Part shown: piece by piece, positions 9,330-17,676 of the stretch
Layout: each line of letters begins with the position of its first letter
How positions within the stretch are numbered: the first letter of the stretch is position 1
Source of the DNA: Salinicola aestuarinus
GTDB lineage: Bacteria; Pseudomonadota; Gammaproteobacteria; Pseudomonadales; Halomonadaceae
Reading direction: 5' to 3'
Assembly (NCBI RefSeq): GCF_003206645.1
Contig: NZ_PZJP01000005.1
Coordinates: forward strand, 306,902-370,901
Length of the DNA: 64,000 nt
The notes under the pieces: generated by a model
What the model saw: the letters and a program-made list of their open reading frames with translations, nothing else
Told to the model about the DNA's origin: nothing
Databases searched by the model: none
Program-made: the position numbers and the translations under genes

Positions 9330-9987
9330 GATCGAACCCTCGCTTGGCGCCGAAACGCCCGCACTGTTTGATGATGATTTCCATCGCGATACTCACTGCC
9401 CAGTAGAAACCGATGACCACCAGAAAGGCTTCGGTGGGAATGAAATAGGTGCCGGAAAGGCTATTGGCTGCGGCGGTCAGTTCGCGCACCGTGATGATGA
9501 CCAGAAAGGCCGTATCCTTGAGTGCATAGATGAGCTGGTTGCCGATGAGCGGCCGGGTCTGCATGACGATCTGCGGCAGGATCAGACGCAGAAACATCTT
9601 GCCCCGGGTGAAGCCGTGAGCTTCGGCCGCCTCGATCTGGCCCTGCGGAAACACCAGGCGACTACCACGAAAGATTTCGGCGAAATAGCAGCCGTGATAG
9701 ACCGCCAACGCGCCCACACCTGACCACCAGGCGTCCAGCCGAATGCCGAAGGTCGGCAGGCCGTAATAGAGCAGATAGGCGAGCATCAGAAACGGCAGCA
9801 TCCGCATGCCATCGATGAACACCCGAAGCGATAGCTTTCCCCCCGAGGGGCGACCTTCCAGCAGATAGAGCATGAAACAGCCGATCAGGAAGGCGCCGGT
9901 AATCGACAGCCCGAAGATCTGCATCGTGCTCAGAAACCCCGCCCAGAACTCGTCGCGGGCCTGCCACAGAATTTCCCAATTACTCAT
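9322..9987 (-). CDS. Amino acid ABC transporter permease (HisM/GlnP type)
   Basis: A 221-residue membrane protein with about five hydrophobic segments. The cytoplasmic EAA loop reads EAAEAHGFTRGKMFLRLILPQ, the contact site for the ATPase. AGGAGAGAGG precedes the ATG. The gene starts 12 bp after the other permease gene and overlaps the ATPase gene. Together the two permeases form the heterodimeric channel of the importer. Confidence 0.9.
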   Translation of the reverse strand: MSNWEILWQARDEFWAGFLSTMQIFGLSITGAFLIGCFMLYLLEGRPSGGKLSLRVFIDGMRMLPFLMLAYLLYYGLPTFGIRLDAWWSGVGALAVYHGCYFAEIFRGSRLVFPQGQIEAAEAHGFTRGKMFLRLILPQIVMQTRPLIGNQLIYALKDTAFLVIITVRELTAAANSLSGTYFIPTEAFLVVIGFYWAVSIAMEIIIKQCGRFGAKRGFDHA

Positions 9988-9999
9988 GCGCCTCTCTCC

Positions 10000-10641
10000 T
10001 CAAGTGGCCAGGCGGTTGGCGCGACGTTCGGCGCGACGCTGCAGCCACACGAGTGCACCGATGATCATCATGTAAAGCACGCAGGCGACGAGAATCGGTG
10101 GCAGCGGTTCATAGGTGACTGCCGAAATACGGTTGGTCACACGGGTCAGATCGACGACGCCGATGACGGCGATGGCCGGGCTGCCCTTGATCAAAAAGGA
10201 CATCTCGTTGATCAGCCCCGGGAGGCTGGTGATCATCATCTGCGGCAGCATAATGCGGCGAAAGGTGATCCACGGCGTCATGCCGGTCGCCATGGCCGCT
10301 TCACGCTGGTCACGAGAAAAGTTGCGAAAGCCGCTGCGCCAGATCTCGGCGTTGAACGCGGTCGTGTTGAGCGTCAGCGCCAGAATGCCGGCGACACTTC
10401 GGTCCAGGCCGATACCGAGCGTGGGGGCGCTGAGAAAGATGAACAGGGCGAGCGTGACCAGCGGTGTCGCCCGCGCAAGACTGATGTAGAGCACGAGCAG
10501 CTGATCGAGGACGGGAATTCTGGCCAGTCGGATCAGCGCGACGATCAGTCCGGCGACGACACCGATGGCGATCGACACCGCGGAGATCCACAGTGTGGTC
10601 CAGGCCCCGTCGAACAGCATCTGCCAGGCGCTGGCATTCAT
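10000..10641 (-). CDS. Amino acid ABC transporter permease (HisQ/GlnP type)
   Basis: A 213-residue membrane protein with an N-terminal TTLWISAVSIAIG helix and the EAA loop EAAMATGMTPWITFRRIMLPQ, both typical of PAAT-family permeases. A GGGGGA sequence lies 6 nt before the ATG. It is the first membrane gene after the binding protein and pairs with the second permease 12 bp downstream. A hairpin separates it from the binding-protein gene, which may lower its expression relative to that gene. Confidence 0.9.
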   Translation of the reverse strand: MNASAWQMLFDGAWTTLWISAVSIAIGVVAGLIVALIRLARIPVLDQLLVLYISLARATPLVTLALFIFLSAPTLGIGLDRSVAGILALTLNTTAFNAEIWRSGFRNFSRDQREAAMATGMTPWITFRRIMLPQMMITSLPGLINEMSFLIKGSPAIAVIGVVDLTRVTNRISAVTYEPLPPILVACVLYMMIIGALVWLQRRAERRANRLAT

Positions 10642-10683
10642 GGGCGTCCCCCAGATAACCGGTGTTGAGCCGCAAGTGACGAG

Positions 10684-10710
10684 GCGGGCGCCGGCAATGC
10701 CGACACCCGC
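10684..10710 (-). other. Intercistronic hairpin between binding-protein and permease genes
   Basis: A 12-bp stem with two G-U pairs (10684-10695 with 10699-10710, 3-nt loop) and no T-tract. In this position such hairpins usually stabilise the binding-protein transcript or allow only partial readthrough. Confidence 0.55.
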
Positions 10711-10733
10711 TCAGAAGGGTGTGGTGGCGCTGC

Positions 10734-11633
10734 TCAGTCGCTGAGTCCGGCCAGTTCGTGGAACTGTTCGACGCTTTTCAGCGGCTCGGTGGGCAGGTCG
10801 GGGAAGCTCTCGCCGAACCACTCTTCCTGCAGCTCGGCCAGGCGGCCGCTGTCACGCAGGTGGGCGAGGAACTCGGTCATGTAAGTGAGCAACTCGGGGC
10901 TCGACTTGGGGACGGGCCAGGAGACGTAGCCGGCCCCGGAGACCGCGGGCCCCTTGGCGAAGACGTCAGGCTTGGACGCCACCAGGGTGTTGGCCGGCAC
11001 TGCCGAGTCGATCACGTAGTCGAGTCGGCCGTTGGCGAGATCGGCGAAGGCTTCGGGGTAGGACTCGTACTGCACCACCTCGCCAAGTTCGCCGCCATCC
11101 TCGGTGAGCATGGCTTCGAGTTCGGGGAGCCGGGAGAGCAGTGCGCTACCCGCCTGTACCCCGAGCTTCTTGCCGCTGAGGTCATCCACGCTGTCGAAAC
11201 CCGCATCCGCTCGAGTGATCGCGAAGTGCTGCGCCGAGGCGTAGGGCGGGGTGTAGTCGAAGACCCGCAGGCGCTCGTCGGTTACCGAGGCGCCGGTCAG
11301 TGCCATGTCGTATTGCCCGGTGGAGACCGCCGCCAGCAGACCTGTCCAAGGCAGGATTTCCTGGTCGATGTCGAACTCGGCGTAGTCGCGAAGCTCCTCG
11401 AGTACGTCGGCGTTGAAACCCTTGGCGTCGCCGTTTTCGATGAAATTGAACGGGGCATAGTTGTCTTCCGTGGCCACTTTCAGGCTGCCGCGGCTCTCGA
11501 TCTCATCGAGATCGGCGGCGACGCCGGGGAGGGCTGCACTCATCAGCGAGCCCGCAAGAGCGGCGGCGATCCATCGCTTGAGCGAAGTCAAGGCGGGTGT
11601 AGCGACGGGTAGCGGATGACCAAACTGTTTCAT
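10734..11633 (-). CDS. Amino acid ABC transporter periplasmic binding protein
   Basis: A 299-residue solute-binding protein of the bacterial extracellular family 3. An N-terminal signal peptide (helix around WIAAALAGSLMSAAL, likely cleavage after GVAA near residue 40) is followed by GSLKVATEDNYAPFNF, the classical start of the mature domain, and FDYTPPYASAQHF, the ligand-binding region of glutamine/arginine-type proteins. GAGGTG precedes the ATG. It heads the operon with both permeases and the ATPase downstream. The ligand is probably a polar amino acid or a related compound, but motifs do not identify which. Confidence 0.9.
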   Translation of the reverse strand: MKQFGHPLPVATPALTSLKRWIAAALAGSLMSAALPGVAADLDEIESRGSLKVATEDNYAPFNFIENGDAKGFNADVLEELRDYAEFDIDQEILPWTGLLAAVSTGQYDMALTGASVTDERLRVFDYTPPYASAQHFAITRADAGFDSVDDLSGKKLGVQAGSALLSRLPELEAMLTEDGGELGEVVQYESYPEAFADLANGRLDYVIDSAVPANTLVASKPDVFAKGPAVSGAGYVSWPVPKSSPELLTYMTEFLAHLRDSGRLAELQEEWFGESFPDLPTEPLKSVEQFHELAGLSD

Positions 11634-11860
11634 GAAACACCTCGATGTTGTTGTTGGGCGGCGTTTGTTATGTGCTGCATCCAGGAAGCGGGACGAGACG
11701 CCAGTGATCTCGCCTCACCGGGTGGCGCCAGTGCGTGAGCGCCAGGCAACGGCGACTCACGGGACTGAATTCACCCTAAAGAAGATTCTCGAGCGCGCTG
11801 TAGAGCCAGTTCAGCGGTATCGGCTGGCCAGTTACACGGACGCCGAGCCACACTGGCCGC

Positions 11861-12850
11861 TCAGTGCTCGCTGCGGTGGCGTTCCGTCGGCGTGGGCGTC
11901 GAGAGTTCGGCGAGAGCGTCGAGCAGCGTGTCGAGGTGAGTGCCGGCGAAACCGATGCCCACCAGCTGCCCCGCAGCCGCACCCGTACGCGGCGCGGCTG
12001 GCGTCCAGCTGGCTCGTCCTCCGCTCCAGTGAAAAGTGAAGTGTCGGTTGCCGACCTGAAGAAACCCCTTGGCGCGAGCCACCGCGCTTGCGTGCTTCGC
12101 CAAGAGTGTTTCCAGCTCGTTTCGCTCGGAGATCGCGTTCAGTCGGCAGGTGAAGCGCCGCCAGGTCGGAGCGTCGATCGGGACCGCGCGGTGGAGAGGC
12201 AATCGGGTAGCGCGTGACTCGACATCGGGGTTATCGGGCAGACAGGGCTCGACCGCCGTGTCGTCTGAACGCGGCTCGCGTATCGCGTGGGGATTGATCG
12301 ACGCGAGCCATCTCCCTGCAGAGGCTAGTTCGTCACCGGCGAGCCTGTCGTCACGGTTGAGCGAGAGACGATCGGCGGCGGCGATCTGTACCTCGACAAG
12401 ATCAGCGATGCGGCGATCCTGACGATGACGAGACAGGGCGTCTAAATCGACCAGGGTAACGATCTCGGCTAGATGAAACTGGCGGGCGACGCGGACCATG
12501 TCGGCAATGCGCCCGGGTAGTGCGACGCCGCTGGTCTCGATGATCAACGCCGTGGGCGGCTCTGGCCAGCGAGCGATTCGTGAGAGCTGGGCGCCGAGAG
12601 CGCCGTTCAGTGAGCAGCACAGACAGCCGTTGTCGAGTGACAGAAGCCGGTCACTGCGATAGTCGATCAACTCGGCATCGACGTTGATGGCACCGAAATC
12701 GTTGACCAGCACCAGCGTGCCCGGAGCGACGCCCGCGCGCAGTTTACGGTTGAGCCAAGTTGTTTTGCCGGCGCCCAGGTAGCCCGCGACTAGCGTCACG
12801 GGAATCGTCGGCGGTGATGGCGCCGCAGCCGATTCAGTCGTCGCGGGCAT
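11861..12850 (-). CDS. CobW/G3E-family GTPase (metal chaperone type)
   Basis: A 329-residue P-loop GTPase of the COG0523 group, which delivers or inserts metal ions for metalloenzymes. Walker A is GYLGAGKTT (residues 23-31), the metal-binding CxCC motif is GCLCC (residues 75-79) and the switch region has ETSGVALPG. The guanine-specificity NKxD motif reads NRDD (residues 165-168), a Lys-to-Arg change. A CobW C-terminal domain (GFLQVGNRHFTFHWSGG) follows. Its start lies 2 bp after the amidohydrolase stop on the same strand, so the two are almost surely cotranscribed, and it may serve that metal-dependent enzyme. The metal is unknown. Confidence 0.88.
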   Translation of the reverse strand: MPATTESAAAPSPPTIPVTLVAGYLGAGKTTWLNRKLRAGVAPGTLVLVNDFGAINVDAELIDYRSDRLLSLDNGCLCCSLNGALGAQLSRIARWPEPPTALIIETSGVALPGRIADMVRVARQFHLAEIVTLVDLDALSRHRQDRRIADLVEVQIAAADRLSLNRDDRLAGDELASAGRWLASINPHAIREPRSDDTAVEPCLPDNPDVESRATRLPLHRAVPIDAPTWRRFTCRLNAISERNELETLLAKHASAVARAKGFLQVGNRHFTFHWSGGRASWTPAAPRTGAAAGQLVGIGFAGTHLDTLLDALAELSTPTPTERHRSEH

Positions 12851-12852
12851 CG

Positions 12853-14511
12853 TTAATCGCTGAGCCTGTCGTCATTGTTGAATACCTTGCCGCCCACCAG
12901 GGTCGCCGCGATGCGAATACCTGCCAGCCGCTCGAGTGGTACCTCGGTCGGGTCCTCGTCGAGCACGGCGATGTCGGCGAATTTGCCGATCTCCAGGCTA
13001 CCGATACGGTCATCGAGCTTGAGCGTGTAGGCGGCATCAAGGGTGATCAGGCGCAGCGCGCGCTCGACCGAGAGTGCCTCGGCGGCTCCGAGAACTCGGC
13101 CAGAGGCGGTCTGCCGCGCAACGCTGCACCACGCCGTGAAAAGCGGCGACAGTGGCGTGACCGGGGCGTCGCAGTGCGCCGCGATGGGAATGCCCAGGCG
13201 GTCGGCGCTGGCCAGCGGTTCCAGCCGCTGACTGCGCTCGAAGCCCAGCGTGCGCTCGCGGTGGATGTCGCCCCAATAGTAAATATGGTTGGCGAACATG
13301 TTGAGGCAGACGCCAAGCCGTGCGGCACGCTTCATCTGGGCGTGATCGATGATCTGGCAGTGCTGAAGGGTATGGCGATGGTCGGGGCGCGGTGATAGCT
13401 CCAGTGCGGACTCGATGGCGTCGAGCATCAGCGCGACGGCTTCGTCCCCGTTCGTGTGGATGTGCAGCTGCAGTCCGGCCATGTGATAGCGATGCACCAA
13501 ATCTACCAGGCGCTCGGGCTCGGCGTTCCAGAGCCCGTTAGGGGCGCCGTCATGATAACCGGGCCATCGCAGCCGGGCACTGTAACCCTGGATCGAGCCA
13601 TCGGTCATTAGCTTTACCGGGCCGAAATACAGGCGGTCCGTCCCCAGCGGCCGGCAAGCCAGCAGGCGCTCGATGCCTGCATCGGCGGTATAGGTCAGTG
13701 CGCTCATCGCCGGCATCAATCGCATCGGCAGCGTGTCGTCACCAAGACTGTCACGCATGCTCGCCACGCCGGTCTCGCTGAGCGGGTTGTAGAGATCGGT
13801 GAGCGTGGTGACACCGTTGCGCTGGGCGATCTTCGCGTAGCGCGTCAGCGTTTCCGGCGTGCTGCCTCGATCGAAGAGGTCGAGTCCCAGCGTATCGAAG
13901 ACGGCATGCATAGCCGCCATCTCCCGCAGTTCGCCGTTGAGCGTGCCGTCGTCGAAGGTCATAACACCCTCGATGTCAGCGTGGTCCTCAAGCCCGGCGA
14001 GTTCCAGCATCGCAGAGTTGACGGTAATCATGTGTAGGCTGGCGTGAATCATCACGATCGGGCGATGCGCGTCGACGGCGTCGAGATCGTCGCGATAGAG
14101 CCTGCGTGCCGGGAAATAGATAGGGTCGAATCCCCAGGCAATCAGCGGCGTACCGTCCTCGAGCGTTGAGGCGTGCTGAGCGAGACGGGTCTGAACCGCA
14201 GCAATGTCGGTCACTCCTTCCCATACCCGGCCGTTCGGATCGGTGCGAGGGAAGAAACCGGCGTAGACATAAGCCCACATCGCTCCCTCTAGGGCATGGC
14301 TGTGCCCCTCGACAAAGCCCGGCATCAGGACCTTGTCGGCGAAGCGTTCGTCGAGAGTGTAATCGCCGAATTCGGTCAGCGACTCGAGCGGGCCGACACC
14401 CAGAATACGGCCGTCGCGCACCGCGATGTGGGTGGGGGACTCACCCTCGGCGGTGGGCTGCGAGGGATTCATGGTCAGAATGCGCTTGGCAGCGTAGATA
14501 CGACAGCTCAT
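12853..14511 (-). CDS. YtcJ-like metal-dependent amidohydrolase
   Basis: A 552-residue amidohydrolase_3 family enzyme, cytosolic as no signal is seen. The metal ligands are recognisable: HxH in GFVEGHSHALEG, histidines in LHIHTNGDEA and HTLQHCQII, and the Asp in AHCDAPVTPLSP. The C-terminal composite beta domain ends with GSLEIGKFADIAVLDEDP. The family hydrolyses amide, formamide or carbamate bonds and the substrate cannot be predicted. Its ATG overlaps the symporter stop by 4 nt (ATGA) and it is followed after 2 bp by the CobW GTPase, giving a compact three-gene operon that suggests import, hydrolysis and metal supply for one compound. Confidence 0.88.
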   Translation of the reverse strand: MSCRIYAAKRILTMNPSQPTAEGESPTHIAVRDGRILGVGPLESLTEFGDYTLDERFADKVLMPGFVEGHSHALEGAMWAYVYAGFFPRTDPNGRVWEGVTDIAAVQTRLAQHASTLEDGTPLIAWGFDPIYFPARRLYRDDLDAVDAHRPIVMIHASLHMITVNSAMLELAGLEDHADIEGVMTFDDGTLNGELREMAAMHAVFDTLGLDLFDRGSTPETLTRYAKIAQRNGVTTLTDLYNPLSETGVASMRDSLGDDTLPMRLMPAMSALTYTADAGIERLLACRPLGTDRLYFGPVKLMTDGSIQGYSARLRWPGYHDGAPNGLWNAEPERLVDLVHRYHMAGLQLHIHTNGDEAVALMLDAIESALELSPRPDHRHTLQHCQIIDHAQMKRAARLGVCLNMFANHIYYWGDIHRERTLGFERSQRLEPLASADRLGIPIAAHCDAPVTPLSPLFTAWCSVARQTASGRVLGAAEALSVERALRLITLDAAYTLKLDDRIGSLEIGKFADIAVLDEDPTEVPLERLAGIRIAATLVGGKVFNNDDRLSD

Positions 14512-15911
14512 GCGGGGTGCTCCGTGGTGTGACGGTTGGCACCGGTTTCACGCCGCCGCTGCCAGCGTAGCAACAGGGGAATGCAGGCTAGCGTGAGAAG
14601 CGCGTAGCCGCCGAAGATCAAGAGGTAGACCGTTGGGCTCAGACTCGGCGCGATGGGGGCGAAGAAGAATAGGGTGGGGATATTGACGACCAGTATGGCG
14701 ATGTTGAAGAACGCCAGCTCTTTCGGCACCGACGTACTGAAATCGGCATCCAGCATCCGCAGCAGCAATAGCCCCGTACCGGTGGAGCCGCAGCAGCAGC
14801 CGAAGGCGGTCACCGCGCGCTCGGCGCCGAGCTTACCGCTGACGCGGCCGATTGCCAGCGCACCGACAAAGGTGAACAGCGTAATGCACACGGCCACCAA
14901 TAGAATGGGGAGTAGCAGCGCGGCAAGGACGGCGACCTGGATACTCATCAACGTTGCCACCACCATGAAATCCACCGAGGCGCTGGTAATCCGCTTGAGG
15001 GTGTCGTTGTCGACGCGATGCGCCCAGCCGAGGCGATCGATCGCAAGACGCATCAGCACGCAGACCGTCAGGCCGTGAGCGAAGAAGAGGTTGTAACTGA
15101 AAAACACCGAGAGCACCTGGTTGCCTTCGACCAGCGGCTGCATCAGGGAGAGCCACACATAGGTGATGACGTAGGCAACGCCCAGCAGGCCCAGGTGCCA
15201 TGCGAATGAGTCGACGGTACCGGCGTGGGAGATCTGCTGTCCCGCGCTGGGGCGGGTGTTCGGGCGATGAAAACCGCTAACGAAGTCGTCGTCGAGCGTT
15301 GAATGGCGATTGGCGTTCTGACCCCGTTTGAGGAAGTAGCGCGCCATCGGCACGCCGACGGCAAAAGCGGCAATGAAGCCCATTGACGCGAAGATGACCC
15401 CGACCTGTGCGGCGTCAGCGATGCCGTAATCCTCCTGCCAGATCGTGCCGTAAGTGAGCGCCTGCCCGGGTCCTTGGGTAAAACCGTGAGTGGCGATGGC
15501 GCCAAGCAGTGGATCGAGATCGTTACCGCTGAAGAGATCGAATCCCGACATTACCGCGTAGCCGATCACCGCCTGAACGCCGAGGCTGGCCGTCCACATC
15601 AGCGTCAGCCAGAGCCCGCCCCCGATGACGCTTTGACGCTCGCTACCACCGGCCGCCGGCGGGCTGCCGGTCAGGCACAGCGACATGAAGCTCAAGGTAA
15701 AGAAGTGGAACGCCAGGGCGGTGAAATCCTGGGGTCCATAGCCGGGAATCCACCCCAGCGAGAGCGCGCCGAAACCGATGGCGCCGGCAACGATACTCCC
15801 TGGGACAAGACTTGCGCGTAGCCACGATAGGCGTGAACGCAGAAGGCTGCCAATGACTAGCAGCGCGGCCATCAGAGCGAAGGCGATAACACCGTGGAAG
15901 GTACTGCCCAT
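14508..15911 (-). CDS. Sodium/glutamate symporter-like (ESS/GltS family) transporter
   Basis: A 467-residue membrane protein with about 11 hydrophobic segments in two halves joined by a hydrophilic loop around residues 200-235. ATHGFTQGPGQALTYG and TAFGCCCGSTGTGLLLLRMLD occupy the positions of the two re-entrant glycine-rich loops in GltS-type carriers. It is longer than E. coli GltS (401 residues). An AAGGA ribosome site lies 6 nt before the ATG and abuts a GTCGTT hexamer array, with an in-frame stop immediately before that array. It heads the operon with the amidohydrolase and CobW genes. The substrate is likely an anionic amino acid or an N-substituted derivative, as an inference. Confidence 0.72.
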   Translation of the reverse strand: MGSTFHGVIAFALMAALLVIGSLLRSRLSWLRASLVPGSIVAGAIGFGALSLGWIPGYGPQDFTALAFHFFTLSFMSLCLTGSPPAAGGSERQSVIGGGLWLTLMWTASLGVQAVIGYAVMSGFDLFSGNDLDPLLGAIATHGFTQGPGQALTYGTIWQEDYGIADAAQVGVIFASMGFIAAFAVGVPMARYFLKRGQNANRHSTLDDDFVSGFHRPNTRPSAGQQISHAGTVDSFAWHLGLLGVAYVITYVWLSLMQPLVEGNQVLSVFFSYNLFFAHGLTVCVLMRLAIDRLGWAHRVDNDTLKRITSASVDFMVVATLMSIQVAVLAALLLPILLVAVCITLFTFVGALAIGRVSGKLGAERAVTAFGCCCGSTGTGLLLLRMLDADFSTSVPKELAFFNIAILVVNIPTLFFFAPIAPSLSPTVYLLIFGGYALLTLACIPLLLRWQRRRETGANRHTTEHPA

Positions 15912-15920
15912 GGAAAATCC

Positions 15921-15976
<56 letters not shown>

Positions 15977-16048
15977 ACGTCAGTCGAGATATCGCGCGGG
16001 GGCCGAAATTAGCGCTTTATCTTAAACAACGCGTTCGTGGGTGGGTAA

Positions 16049-16076
16049 GGACAGATCGATGGGCCGCCTTGGACAG
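16049..16076 (+). promoter_or_regulatory. GGACAG direct repeats, possible MocR operator
   Basis: GGACAG occurs at 16049-16054 and 16071-16076, exactly 22 bp apart, with a related GGACAT at 16150. MocR-type proteins commonly bind direct repeats about two helical turns apart, and this lies between the regulator and its presumed target operon. The match is short and may be chance. Confidence 0.25.
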
Positions 16077-16183
16077 CGCTATCGCTCCCTGCCGTTGGCG
16101 AGGTCCGGATGGCTCACCGCACCCCTGGCGCGTTAATTGCATCGAACAAGGACATACAGGCTATCTCGATCAGGGAGTCGTCC

Positions 16184-17641
16184 ATGCTCGATCACTACTT
16201 TCATCTCGATTTCGATTGTCATCGAGGGCTGCAGGAGCAGCTGCGCAAGGCGCTGCTGGACGCCATCCACACAGGGACCATTCCGACCGAAGAGGCGCTG
16301 CCCTCGTGCCGCAAGCTCTCGCTTCAGCTGGGGGTCTCGCGCAACACGGTCGCGCTCGTCTACGAGAAGCTGGTCGAGGATGGCTACCTGGTGAGCCGGC
16401 CGCGCAGCGGCTACTACCTCGACGATGCCTACCAACCAGGTGCTGCACCCGAATCGATTGAAGGCGCGCGTGACGAAGTCGTCGATGCGCCATCCTGGGG
16501 CAGTCGCTTCACGCATCGCCCCAGCCACCTGCAGGGCGTGCTGCGACCGAGCAATTGGATGCACTACGAGTTTCCGTTCGTTTACGGTCAGCTCGACGCC
16601 AAGCTGTTTCCGCTCGAGCAGTGGCGAGAGGCCTCGCGTCGTCTGCTGGGCGGGCATCGCGAACGTCACTGGCTCAATGACCGCTACGATCAAGACGATC
16701 CCATGCTGGTCGAGCAGATCCGAACCCGGGTACTGCCCAAGCGGGGCATTCATGTGCGCAGCGACGAGATCCTGATCACACTCGGCTCCCAGAACGCGCT
16801 CTATCTCATCGCGCAGCTGCTTTTCGACGCCCGCACTCGGGTTGCCGTGGAGAATCCCGGCTATCGCGAGGCGGCCAACGTGTTCCGCCGACAGGGGGTG
16901 ACACTGAGTTATCAGGGAGTCGACGAGCAGGGGATGCAGCTCGACGCCGGCGCCGCGAGCTGCGACTACCTCTACGTGACGCCGAGCCATCAGGTACCGA
17001 CGGGTGTCACCATGAGTCGGGCCCGTCGCGAGGCGTTGATCACCCAGATCCTCGATCGCGATCAGATCGTGCTGGAAGACGACTACGATGCCGAGACCAA
17101 TTTCGACCGTCACGCCCAGCCCGCGCTGAAGGCGAGCCGTGCGGGTTCCCGCGTGATCTACATGAGCTCGCTCTCCAAGCCGCTCTCCGCGGGCCTGCGA
17201 CTGGGCTATCTGGTGGCGGATGCGGAGCTGATCGATGAGATGAGAGCGCTGCGGCGGCTGATGTATCGCCATCCCCCTTCAGGGCTGCAGCAGCAGCTGG
17301 CGGAATTCCTCGCGCAGGGGCACTACGACCGCTACCTGCGGACGTTCTCCGATGACATGCGCCGGCGCTGGGAGACGATGAACGACGCCGTCACGCGGGG
17401 GCTGCCGTCGTGCCGGCGGATCGGTAACGATCACGCCAGCGTGTTCTGGCTGGAGGCACCCGCCGAGATCGATACTCAGCGTCTGGCCTGGCGCGCGGCC
17501 CAGCAGGGCGTGCTGATCGAACCGGGGTTTCAGCACTTCTTCGACCGGGCGCCACCGACCAACTTCATGCGGCTCGGTTTTGGTGCAATCGATGGCGAAC
17601 GCATTCGTCCGGGGATCGAGCGTCTGGCCGACGTCTTCTAG
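16184..17641 (+). CDS. MocR/PdxR-family regulator (GntR-type HTH fused to aminotransferase domain)
   Basis: A 485-residue PLP-dependent transcriptional regulator. The N-terminal winged helix-turn-helix (about residues 12-75) contains LPSCRKLSLQLGVSRNTVALVYEKL. The large fold-type I aminotransferase-like domain contains LEDDYDAETNFD and SSLSKPLSAGLRLGYLV, whose Lys should bind PLP. AGGGAG lies 6 nt before the chosen ATG; an earlier ATG at 16109 has no such site. It is divergent from the symporter-amidohydrolase-CobW operon and convergent with a class III aminotransferase gene. It likely controls the divergent operon with an amino compound or PLP as signal, by analogy with GabR, TauR and PdxR. 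Confidence 0.88.
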   Translation: MLDHYFHLDFDCHRGLQEQLRKALLDAIHTGTIPTEEALPSCRKLSLQLGVSRNTVALVYEKLVEDGYLVSRPRSGYYLDDAYQPGAAPESIEGARDEVVDAPSWGSRFTHRPSHLQGVLRPSNWMHYEFPFVYGQLDAKLFPLEQWREASRRLLGGHRERHWLNDRYDQDDPMLVEQIRTRVLPKRGIHVRSDEILITLGSQNALYLIAQLLFDARTRVAVENPGYREAANVFRRQGVTLSYQGVDEQGMQLDAGAASCDYLYVTPSHQVPTGVTMSRARREALITQILDRDQIVLEDDYDAETNFDRHAQPALKASRAGSRVIYMSSLSKPLSAGLRLGYLVADAELIDEMRALRRLMYRHPPSGLQQQLAEFLAQGHYDRYLRTFSDDMRRRWETMNDAVTRGLPSCRRIGNDHASVFWLEAPAEIDTQRLAWRAAQQGVLIEPGFQHFFDRAPPTNFMRLGFGAIDGERIRPGIERLADVF

Positions 17642-17642
17642 T

Positions 17643-17668
17643 CGACGCGCGCCGGCGAGCGCGCGTCG
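17643..17668. terminator. Hairpin between convergent regulator and aminotransferase genes
   Basis: A perfect 10-bp stem (17643-17652 with 17659-17668, loop CGGCGA) fills the 35-bp gap between the convergent stop codons. There is no T-tract, so it is only a candidate bidirectional terminator. Confidence 0.45.
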
Positions 17669-17676
17669 GTTCCGAC

